Assembly: GCA_964017045.1 (NCBI GenBank)
Contig: OZ024798.1
Span: forward strand, 9,073,793-9,137,792
DNA: 64,000 nucleotides
Direction: 5' to 3'
Origin: Omphiscola glabra
Lineage: Eukaryota > Mollusca > Gastropoda > Lymnaeidae
Position 1 is the first letter of the stretch, and each line of letters begins with the position of its first letter. Positions 24,201-34,730 of this stretch are shown one piece after another. A program made the position numbers and the translations under genes. The notes under the pieces were generated by a model. That model was given only the letters and a program-made list of their open reading frames with translations. It ran no database searches and was not told the DNA's origin.

Positions 24201-25903
24201 ATTTGAAATCCTGGATCAGAGTTTTAATTACTGAAATTTTCTTTCATGCTCAGATTTTTTTTTTAATTCACCAATAGAAATCTTTTGTGATATATTTTCT
24301 TTTACGAAGAATTACATTGAAAACTTAAAAAACTAGTAGCAATTTAACTTTATTATCTTGTGTTGTGATGCAATCCTTACAGCAATCCTAACAGCAATCC
24401 TTACAGCAATTTTAATAAATATTCTTTGTAGTAAGTCGCCATGTTTTTTAATGACAAAACTGAGGAGATGACATTTGATACTTATTAAGAAAATAAAATG
24501 TGTTAGTCAAATGAGGAAAATGTTTTTTAATCTAGCAAATACATTGAAAAATTTTTAAACAGCCGGAACAATGCATCTGGCCACAAGCCTATGGATGGTG
24601 ACAGGACAGTGTGGAGCGGGGAGGCCACACGCAATGTGGATTTCGGCTACATTGAGAACCGGGTCACCATCACAATGGATGATGACCATCCTGGAAAAGT
24701 TGAAAAGAAAGATCAGCCCGTCTGGATGACCAAGAGCACCATAGACGGCACGTCAGCTCTGGATTCAACAGTAATAGAGGTATGGCAAATTTTTATGCTT
24801 GTGTTTCTATATGTTTGAAAAATTCAGAAAACAACCATCTTGTGTACTGTACCACGCGTTGCAAGCTTGTTGCAATATTTGGATGCAAACTTGAATGTAA
24901 TATGGCACTTGAGTACTTTTGATTCTCGTATGATGCATTTCTAAAGGTATAAATTACTAGAAGAGAATGTCTAAAAAAGACGTTTTTTTTATATTTCTAC
25001 AACCTAGAAAATGCATTTGAGTGTATTTTTGCAGTTTTGAGAAAAATTAGTTTACAGTTTTTAAATTCCTATTTAAATATATATAAAAGCTGGCCGAGGT
25101 AACTCTGTATCAAACACTTGTGGACATTTTTCTTGAATGATATTTACAGGAATGATTCAGGGAAAGTAATCAAATATAATGTCTGTCTTAAAAACATTGT
25201 AACGGGTACTTTTTCTACTCGGCCCTTCATTTGCTCTCATTGATCTGTAAACTTTGATATAATAAAAAATATCTTTTCTGTAGTTCAGGAGATCCTTTGG
25301 CAGTTTGGGGTTAGAGAGTGTGAGTGCAATGACACATTTAAGAAAAAAAATTTTTTATCCACAGAGCAAACTTCCAGATGTTGACAAACGTGGTCGAGGC
25401 ACGGGTCCAGATGATATTTTACAAACTCTTCTGGTCCACGAGCCCAAAGCTGGACCATCACGTCTTGTGGTCCCAGATTCTAGTGGAGAATCAGATCTAG
25501 AGGAACCGAAGAATGGAGAAGGTATCTTGTTAGAAATATTAAACAAAATTTATCCAACCGTAGAAATCATCTCTCTTTCTGACAGTGTACTCTTAACTTC
25601 AATTTATCCAGCAGTAGAAATCATCTCTTTCTGATTGTGTAATCTAGCTAAAATTTATCAAGCACTAGAAATCGTAATTTTCTGATAGTGCTCTAGCTGT
25701 CTTCTATTTAAAGTTTTGCTGTTTCAGATGTGGAGGAAATGGACAGTGATGAAGATGACGATGCAGGACCCATGGTGTTCATTGGTGCCAACCCTGTGCC
25801 TTACAACAATATCACTCCAGAGATGGTGGCGACCATGACTCCCCTGGAGAAGGAGGAATACATTAGGATAGGACAACAGCTGTATGAGAACATGTATGAT
25901 TAA
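21223..25903 (+). CDS. GTF2E1: General transcription factor IIE subunit 1 (TFIIE alpha), complete
   Basis: Seven coding exons join in frame: 21223-21401, 21584-21694, 22867-23056, 23891-24057, 24563-24779, 25365-25521 and 25728-25903 (TAA), giving 398 aa (human 439). The N-terminal winged-helix (residues 10-100: [34 protein letters not shown]) matches human TFIIE alpha. A zinc ribbon follows ([12 protein letters not shown] and [10 protein letters not shown]-x2-C twice), then [20 protein letters not shown] and LEPEPTD. The acidic tail is conserved ([18 protein letters not shown]). Family knowledge: with TFIIE beta it recruits TFIIH to the RNA polymerase II pre-initiation complex and stimulates its helicase and kinase. 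The start is the first in-frame ATG after an acceptor (21212) and matches the known N-terminus. Intron 3 holds an antisense LINE fragment. Confidence 0.96.
22555..22755. repeat. Interspersed repeat of unknown class, copy 1 (GTF2E1 intron 2)
   Basis: It shares about 200 bp with 34475-34685: GAACATATGCC, a GAATCAAAT block, CATGCAG, TGTACAACCC and a block ending in AGTTGTRCTTTTGT. No inverted repeats, coding sequence or clear tRNA-like head were seen, so the class is open. Confidence 0.65.
23310..23690 (-). mobile_element. Decayed LINE reverse transcriptase C-terminal fragment, antisense in a GTF2E1 intron
   Basis: The minus-strand translation gives [20 protein letters not shown], then after a frame change [37 protein letters not shown] and [10 protein letters not shown], the C-terminal thumb-region pattern of LINE ORF2 proteins. 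The frameshift and lack of a catalytic domain make it a fossil. It lies in intron 3 (23057-23890) opposite to the gene. Confidence 0.82.
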
Positions 25904-26103
25904 CTCCTAGACTTGGGCAGCTTATTTTGCTGTCCACCTACCGTCCAGCTGGCACCTAGAGATATTAAAAACCTCAGTGGATGGAATCCACGGATAACTT
26001 TATACCAACATGCGCTGCACCCGATGAAGTTATCAGCATTATAGATATCCTTCCTGTTGGACCTAGCCTTCAATTATTTTAATTGTCTAATTTATTGAAA
26101 CTC

Positions 26104-26390
26104 TGGAAAGGGAATATTGAACTCGGTGAAAGGAATAATGAAGTCTGTGAAAGGAATAATGAACTCTGGGAAGGGAATCTTGAACTTAGTGAAAGGAATA
26201 ATGAAGTCTGTGAAAGGAATAATGAAGTCTGTGAAAGGAATAATGAAGTCTGTGAAAGGAATAATGAAGTCTGTGAAAGGAATAATGAACTCTGGGAAGG
26301 GAATCTTGAACTTAGTGAAAGGAATAATGAACTCTGTGAAAGGCATAATGAAGTCTGTGAAAGGAATAATGAACTCTGTGAAGGGAATGC
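26104..26390. repeat. 21-bp minisatellite, about 13 units, in the GTF2E1 3' UTR region
   Basis: The common unit is GAAAGGAATAATGAAGTCTG plus T. Variant units (AACTCTGGGAAGGGAATC, TTGAACTTAGTG) recur in the same order twice, so a larger block was also duplicated. The 21-bp period leaves three frames open; none is a gene. Confidence 0.92.
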
Positions 26391-27344
26391 CTTAATATTG
26401 CTTAGGGGTCATTGCAAGGACAAGCTGTATGGAGGGAGTATAAATCGTTGTGACCTTTAACTTCAAGTGTCTGCAGTCTTCAGATGATGTGATGACTATT
26501 ACCTTTTGCAACAGCATTAGCAACAAAGTGCCCATCAGCTTTATATTAATGACAGTATGTCATGAATCCACTAATCAGAAAAGAGACTAACAGCCATGTT
26601 TCCAGGAGTTAATGCAAAATTATTATTTTTTTTACCCGAGGCACAACTAGAGGAGGAAGAAGAAGAGGAAGACAGGGAAAAAGATGGGAAGATAACATCA
26701 AAGAGTGGACGGGATTAAAACTAGGTGATGCTATGGGTAGTGCAGGAGACCGAGAGGATTGGTGAAGGATAGTTTTCATGTTATCTGTGGCGCCCCACAC
26801 ATGTTCAGTTTTAGCTTTAAATTTAAAGTTTCACCACATGAAAGAGTACCAAAAAAAGAAAATTGAAAGTGTTGCACCACCAGATGGAGCTGATTTCATT
26901 ATATAAAATACCTGATAACTGCGCCGAATGAGATTCTTAAAAAGAAAGCGAGGGCATTTGGTGCGTAAAATTTTTTTAAATAATTTTTTTACTGAAATTG
27001 AAGTGAGACTAATAAAGAAAATCAAGATTATTATAGAGCTATATATCTGCGATATAAAAGGGGTGGGATATTTGAATATTAATTTAATTTTATACCCTGT
27101 AGTAGTTAGGGGCGTGAAATGGTGTATGGTTGCCAGCCAGGGAGTGGGGGGCAGAACACTAATTAAGATTCTATAAAGTGCATTAGCCGGTACTTGAATG
27201 TATGTTTTGTCAAGTAACTTTTGGATGCCAAGTTTCACGCATTGCGTCTGCCACTGTTGTTCGGTGGGTTATAAAGCTGGTTTTAAATATAATCTCTCAA
27301 GGTAAGATTATCTTTGATTTATCATAATTTATGGATTACTAAAT

Positions 27345-27497
27345 CAGACCTGTTTACTCTTACGATTTTGGCGTACAAAGTACGATTTTGAGGTGTATAC
27401 ATTATATATACTGTGTTTTTTTACTATTAAGATAATGTATTGAACGATTTTGTGATGACATTGTACGATTTTAAGATTTTGAGGGTAAACAGGTCTG
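27345..27497. mobile_element. Short inverted-repeat element, family B, copy 1 (6-bp duplication)
   Basis: A 153-bp element whose ends are CAGACCTGTTTACTCTTACG and, inverted, CAGACCTGTTTACCCTC. It is flanked by CTAAAT on both sides (27339-27344 and 27498-27503). It shares CGATTTTG, GTGTATACATTATA and TAATGTATTGA words with the copy at 32687, which lies in the opposite orientation. Confidence 0.85.
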
Positions 27498-27945
27498 CTA
27501 AATATTTCAAAATATTGTTTTTCTTTTTGTGTGTCGATTTTAATCTGGTGAGCACTTGTCTTGAAAAGAAATAATGTCTACGTGATGGTGGATATTATAA
27601 AATAGTTTTGCCTTGATAACTGTTGTTTTTGGTGAGCTCTTGTAGAGGCTTCAATTCAGGTGATCTTTTCAAGTTGTGAATTTTTCTAATTCAATTTGCT
27701 AACTCATTCGAGAGCATGTGAAAGTGTATGCATTTTTCTATACCTGTTTGGGCATTTTTTTTTTTTTTAAGAAGTATGACAGTAGCTAGTTATTTATTGT
27801 GAAGGGCATTTCATTTACCAATCTCTAAAAAAAAAATGAAACAACAAATGTTATTTATGTGTAAAGTAATGTAATGTACATACTTTCATGTTGTTTAAAC
27901 ATTGGTTTTGATGATATGGACAATTACATATCAAAATAAAATTTA

Positions 27946-30900
27946 AAAACTTGTTGAAAACGATGCAAACTTGTCATGTGTGTGTTTGTTAGCTTATTGT
28001 TTTATGGGACCAATACTATTAAAACTAAATTCTAAAGTTAACTAAGATCGCACAATTCTGCTGCATCTACAAGAATATGAGGACAACCAAACAAAATATG
28101 GATCTTACCTGTAATTCAACCAAAACAATTTGAAAACAACAATAATCTTTAAAAAAATGTAATAAAAAAAATAACCAAACACTGAATGCTCCCGATGTAG
28201 CTGAAATATTTATTTGCTGAGAGTAAACAATGTAAGTGAACCTGCTGCAGGCGTGGTCAACACAATTCTGAACAAAGACCTCCAAACAACAGCTGAACAC
28301 ATCTTCTTCCCACACTGGCCTTGCTTACACTTACACTAAGTTACACATAGTTCATAGAAGAAAACAACAATTTAAAGAGTAACCGACACGTACATCTGAT
28401 TAAATATTAACGGAAGGTTTACTGAATAATTTATTTCCTGCTAACTTGTAGCATCCCTTTTACTTTTATAATTTTATATAATGAATATAATTAAACAAGT
28501 TTTGTAAATTGTGTGTATTCAGTCAAATTGACACCATGCATGCCTATATATATTTTACAAATATCTTCAGGGCAAGATTTAATTAATTTTTTTTAAAAAT
28601 AGCAGCAAATAAAATTTAAGTATGAGTAGCAGCCAGTCAAAATATTTTCTTGTCTTTTTAAAAAGTGCATTTCTTAAACTTTTCAAATAATCTATTTTTA
28701 AATATTTTACACATACATATATATTGTATTGGAGGTGATTGATAAGATTTATTTACTAGATAGGACTTACCAATATTCATGATTTAACGAAAAAATAGGA
28801 CCACCAAGTCCTGTTTTGTGACTCTTATAAATACCGATACCGGTATAGACTTTTCACAAGCATAAAAATAACAGGAATTTTTGTGATCATTGAATTGTTA
28901 CATGACAATTGTTCTACTGTGATCATAAATAATGTATACAACTAATACAAGTGAGAATAATTGGTTGTGAAAGTGGATTGTCTGCTTCAAAAGCAGATCA
29001 TATAAATGCTATTTAAACATTCTAAACAAGAGTGCAAAATAGTGTTTTAACTTTTAGAATTCATCATCTTTTTTAATGTCATTTATTTTTTAAAAGAAAT
29101 TAAAGTTAGTATTTAAAAATGAAAATTATTATTTAGAGCCTTCAAAATTAAAAAAAAGACAGAAATAAAAAGAGGACAAAACAGTGTTAAAATTTAATAA
29201 ATTTTTTTTTATATAAAATCTCTGCAAAAGAAATAGCATAGTATTACTAATAGTATGGTCTCTTTATATAACTTTAATATAAGTGTCTTAAGTCTAGATA
29301 TTGTCATAACTTATGACTATTGGAAATTACAGTTTCACATTAAACGAAAGAACTATGACTCTGCCGGAACATCCTGTTCTAAGTTGCTGAAAAGGCAACT
29401 CATGTTGCCATCAAATGAGTTGCCATCTACTTTTCCCCACAGAACATTTTGGTTTTTCATAGATTCGTTACTTGTAGGAACAAAAATTGGGTTGAATTCT
29501 TTTATGAACATGGTAAATAGTAAGGCCTATTTAATATTTGCTCACTAGCAATCAACTACACACCAAAACTAGTACAAATAACATCCATAGCACACTAGAT
29601 CAATGGTGAGACTGGATGCCAGTGCCATTTAACTGTAGCCTCAGGTAGTATTACATAAGTAGCCTCAGGTAGTATTACACTAGTAGCCTCAGGTAGTATT
29701 ACATAAGTAGCCTCAGGTAGTATTACATAATTCAACAACTTTTATTCTCAATTATGTAAAGCGTTAACATTGTAACTTTGTTTGAAAAAAAAAAACAAAC
29801 ATACAAACTAGGGAAACATGACAGATTTTCAAAGTTAAACCCTGAGGCTCAACAACAGCATTTGAACCTCTGTGTTCGGTGCCGCTCTGCAAGGCATTTA
29901 GTGTTGTATAGTACAGGGGTAAGACTTAAGAGTATTGAGGAGAGCATGACAAGTTAAACATCAGTAAATTATAAATGTAATTAGTGCGAAAATGCAACAT
30001 TACACCATTTGCTAGTTTTCTAAAATAGAAACAATTTCTTTCAAGGAATGTAATGAGAACTGTAGCTACAATATTCTATGAGATACATGTGGCATTGAAA
30101 ACCAAAGATGCTAATTTTATAGAGTGTTCAAGAAAGTTTTGAAATTCACCAGTTTCTAGGTGCTAAGATTGACTTATTTATATTTATTTATTTATAAGAA
30201 ATCAGAAATGTAAAGATTATCAAATTTTGCGTTGAAATTATTTATTATGTACATCAATGATTTAAAAAAAACCCACTAGAATCAGGGGTGAAGTATTGTG
30301 AAAATTAATTCATTAACATACAGGGGGGAAAGTTGGAAATAACATGTTTTGGCAAATAAATATTAAAGCAATAGTATATAATATAAAGTTTTACGAAGGT
30401 AAATTGAAAGTAGAAGCCATCTTTAGAAACTAAAGATAGACATTTTATCGACTATTTAACCAAAATTAATAAGGAATATTTTAATTATCAAAGGAGATCG
30501 ATTTTAAAGTTAAAATGACAGAAAATTTTAAAAAATGCAATAATTAAAAGGGTGAAATAACAAGACCTCAAATGGGCTATAGATTGTAATTGCTTAAAGT
30601 TTCAGACAATTCATCTTTAAAAATTGCCTTTTCATAGATTACCTATTTACTAATTCTTCCTGTACTTATTACTGGTCATACTAAATATAAACTTTTCAAA
30701 AATTTCTTGTTCTACAAAAGCTGAAAAAAATTGAGAAAACCTGACAATGTCAATATTTAGTATTTAAAGACCATGATAGGATTATCCAGTGGAAAATATT
30801 GCACAGATTCACATTGACTATTTGAACCATCCAACCAAATATAAAACAACCGAGGTGAAATAAATAAGTATTATGAAAATAACCAAATTCTTGGTTACAT

Positions 30901-31598
30901 AATTTATTTCAGCACCCCCCCCCCCCCCGCAAAAAATACTTAAGAGTCAGCTGCTGTATTACTGCAGCTTATTTGAACAAGTTTTATAATAAATAAATAT
31001 TAAATATTTTTTTTGTAAACATAATCAGTTGGTCATTAAAGAGCAAATAAATTTCTTTCACAGAAACACCAAAAAACATTAATTAGAAAATTTCAGATAT
31101 TTTTAAACCTTTAAAAAAAAAAGCAATAATTTTTTTTTTAATTTAAAACTTTAGCAACAACACAGCTGAAAATCTGGCATTACACATTTTGTGTAAAATG
31201 GGGCTTACAATAAATATTCTACATCCGCCAGATGAGCTTGGTGGCAGAATGAAAGACATAGTATTCAAGAATTGCTATCCTAGATTTGTATTCAATGTTT
31301 ACACAATTGGACAATTTCATGTAGAGCAAAGTCGTTTACAGCTGTACATATGTATCTTAAGATATATGAGCATTTAACTATGTATGTTGACATTTTTATT
31401 TGCTGTCTGTTAAATTTACATTTGACAACATTGTTTTTCTTTAAAAGCTTAATATACTTTTATTAACAAAAAAAAAAGCTCTGAAAAAAAGAAAAATCCA
31501 TAATTTTTAATTTAACCCCCCCCCCCCTCCCCCCCCCCCCCCAAACTAATTCTTTATTATTTGTATGTACACTTGATTAAAGTATTGAAATATTTGTA
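27946..31598. other. AT-rich region between the convergent GTF2E1 and SASH1-like genes
   Basis: No exon is recognised. The right portion should include SASH1 3' UTR: on the minus strand an AATAAA lies at 31559-31554, only about 40 bases past the stop, so the UTR may be short. C-rich homopolymer runs occur at 30915-30928 and 31516-31542. Confidence 0.45.
29637..29732. repeat. 24-bp tandem repeat, 4 units
   Basis: Four copies of a unit with GCCTCAGGTAGTATTACA followed by TAAGT or CTAGT. Confidence 0.9.
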
Positions 31599-31892
31599 CT
31601 ACACTTTATCTGTCACTCCTGCAACTCTAGGCTTGTGATTAGGAGATGACAGTTTGAGCTGCACCCACTCAAGAGCGTGGGATATTCTCTTCAAGTGGCG
31701 AGAATCTGCCCCGGTCATTTGTTCCAGTTCAACGTCCTTTAATTTGAGCATCTGGTCAAGGGTGAGAACTCCTCCATCAGTGAGGGACTTGTAGTACATG
31801 GGTAGCCCAATGGATATTAGGAAATTTTGTATTGAAGAAATTTGTAAGTCACATGCGTGCTTGCAAGAATCACTGAGGCTTTCATTTTGAAT
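31599..31892 (-). CDS. SASH1: SASH1-like last exon: C-terminal SAM domain
   Basis: 98 codons including TAG. The core reads [20 protein letters not shown], then [19 protein letters not shown] and [12 protein letters not shown], matching the human SASH1 C-terminal SAM ([20 protein letters not shown]). SAM domains self-associate or bind other SAMs. The acceptor is TTGACAG before 31892. Confidence 0.93.
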   Translation of the reverse strand: [97 protein letters not shown]

Positions 31893-34678
31893 CTGTCAAT
31901 AAAGCAAGAAATTTTTTTAAAATTTGAGAGTGAATAGAACATATGATCATGTTATGATCAAGGAAATGTTATCCTTGATGATGGTTATTTTATGATCTAC
32001 ATTTATTTGAATTTGTTCAATGTTTTAAACAAAAATTCCACATGGACCATATTTTTTTTACATGTTGTTTAAGGTTTTTATTCCTGAAGTGATTGATCGA
32101 TTGATTGGAATTTACTGAGCTGTTAAAAGTAATCATGTAAAAATTTACTCACAACACTTACACATGGTCTCCCTTGAGCACGCAGCTGTTTCTCCCTCAG
32201 CTGTTCTATTACCAATGACATGGTCTCCATATCCTGGCGGAGTTCCTCTGAATACCGTTGAACCAGCAGTGGAGGGATTCCGCAGTGTCCAATCTAAAAA
32301 GTTTGAGGACCAACATTAATGGGGAAAAATTAAGTACATTGTCAATTGACTTTATTTAATTCCTTCAGTTGACTTAAACAATATTTAAAATAAGAAAGTT
32401 TTTCTTATTACTTAGTAGAGCATGATGATAGCTGATAACAAATTGTGTGTATGATGATAGCTGATAACAAATTGTGTGTATGATGATAGCTGATAACAAA
32501 TTGTGTGTATCAGTTGTCAAGAATCATGAGAGTTTTGACATAATTTAATTTTTTAACTTTAGCTTTATACCTTTGACAATTAAAAAGAGTCAGTTGCACT
32601 GACAAAAAGAAATTTATGTTAACACTATTACTTTGCTCAAATTGTTCCCCTCTGAATATAAATATTGTTAAACTTTCTCATTAAAGCAGACCTGCTTACC
32701 TTCAAACTCTTAAAATCGTACAATATCATCACAAAATCAGTCAATACATTATCTTAATAGTGAAAAAATAAACATACAGTATGTATAATGTATACACCTC
32801 AAAAAAGCCCATTGTACGCAAAAATCGTAAGAGTAAACAGGTCTGTTAAAGCATAATAAGCTTTCTGTTGCAACATAAACATTGGGAAAAAGCATTAGAG
32901 ATGTCAGAAGACTAAAAGCTTACTGCAGTACTGTAGGGCAGCTGTGTTAGATCAATTCTCTCTGCACTCAGCTTAGTAGACACCAATGGCATCAAAGACC
33001 TGGTCGGACTCTTGAGCTGCACAGAAGAACCACTACTGTCAGACTTCTCTGGGGTTTGGCTCCGCCCCCGACTGTAGAGGGTTGCTATTCCTGGGGCGTC
33101 GGTGGCCTCTGATTGGTTGGCCCAGTCAGTTTGGGACGGCATGGGCAGAGGATCAGCTTGAAGTGTCAGTGAAACTCCTTGGGTTAAGCTGGGATCGGCA
33201 AGAGCCAGGGTAAGTGGGGGTGTGTTGGGCATTGCTGTCGGGGCTGGCGCTGGCGAAGGCAGCTGGGATGGTGTTGATCTTCCTGGAATACTGGATAGCC
33301 CCCTTCCATAGGCGGGATGAGGGTATGGCTGCTGGTAAAAATAGAATTGCTGGGCTCGGTTCGGGCTAGATTTAGACATGGGGTAAACAGCAGGAGAGCT
33401 GATGGAGTAGTCGAGGAGGTTGGATCCTCCGCTGTGGCTGCTGTCATCATGGTCAGGGCTGAGACACGTCGTCTGGGTGCAAGTTGAGCTGCATGACATT
33501 TTGGAAGACTTGCTGTCAGAACGCATGGTTGTGTTGACATAATGTCTGTACGGAAAACACTGGGGGCAAGCAGCGTACGTAGCACACTGAAGACATGTTG
33601 TGCTCTCACACAGTAGACTCTCATCGCACTGAGGACATCCCGTTGACGGAACACAAGCATTGCATACTACATTGTTTTGAATTTCAAGCTGTGAAGAGCC
33701 ACTGGACAATGACTGAATGGGAGTGGAGAGTTTCCTAGACTGGCTCGCTCCACCTGTTATGGCTATCACTTCCTTGTCTTCCTCTGTGAGGGAAACCCTG
33801 TCCCCGACACCGGGTTTTTTATCACTGTAGGAAAGATTTGCACCACTTTGGACAGGGGACGTTGTACAACTGTCTTGTTGAATGCCAGTGAATGTCCCTA
33901 GATTTGTGGGTGTGTTATGGCTATCAGCCACATTCAGTTCAGTCAGAGTTCTAGAGGCAGACATAGTGTAATGTGGGTAGTGGTGGGCATAGTGACTGCC
34001 ATGGCTGCTTGGAGGATTGTATCCGAAATATCCGGGGTTGAAGGGACTGAATGGTTGTTGGGGACCTGCATATTGAAAGTGTCCTTGAGAGTAGGGGGAA
34101 TGCTCGAAACTGTGTCCAGTCGCATATTGAGAATGTGGGGACGGATATTGGCCAGGTGCAAAATGCTGTGATGGGTACTGGCCAGGTGCAAAATGAGAAC
34201 CGCCCGGTGGGCCGCTGTATTTTCTTGGCTGTTTTGGTTTGCCGCAAGAACGACAAGGAGTGTGAGGCTTAGAGTTCTGATGAGACGTCTCATCTGTTTT
34301 ACGCAATCCGCCGCCTCGTCTGCGATTCTGATGCTTCAGTCCCTCTCCACCTGTGTAACAACCCGAATCACAGCTAGAGTTGCCTGCCCTTGATGATGGA
34401 GAATCCATGCTGGCTATAGTGGGCGTATGAGCATTCATTTTATCTGAAAAGACACGAGATCATCATATGATAGTATAGTAAAAGAACATATGCCCGTAGG
34501 TCTCAAGTCATTACCCCCCCCCCCCCCCAAACCACCCTTGTCCGTAACATTCAATGCCAGGAATCAAATTATACAAGTGACGAAATAGATTTTCTCTAGC
34601 CATGCAGTTCTGTGTACAACCCTGGCAAAATTTATTTTACACAAAGTGCACAGTTGTGCTTTTTTTTGTGAGGTTACA

Positions 34679-34730
<52 letters not shown>

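Larger units (their letters stand above)
25904..27945 (+). other. GTF2E1 3' UTR and polyadenylation signal
   Basis: No further exon follows the stop. A well-placed AATAAA occurs at 27935-27940, which would give a 3' UTR of about 2 kb holding the 21-bp repeat at 26104 and a short inverted-repeat element at 27345. Shorter transcripts are possible. Confidence 0.4.

Noticed and set aside
33184..34393. Frames of 66-158 codons on both strands over the large SASH1-like exon
   Set aside because: Shadows of the conserved minus-strand reading frame, which alone matches SASH1 and joins its neighbours in phase.
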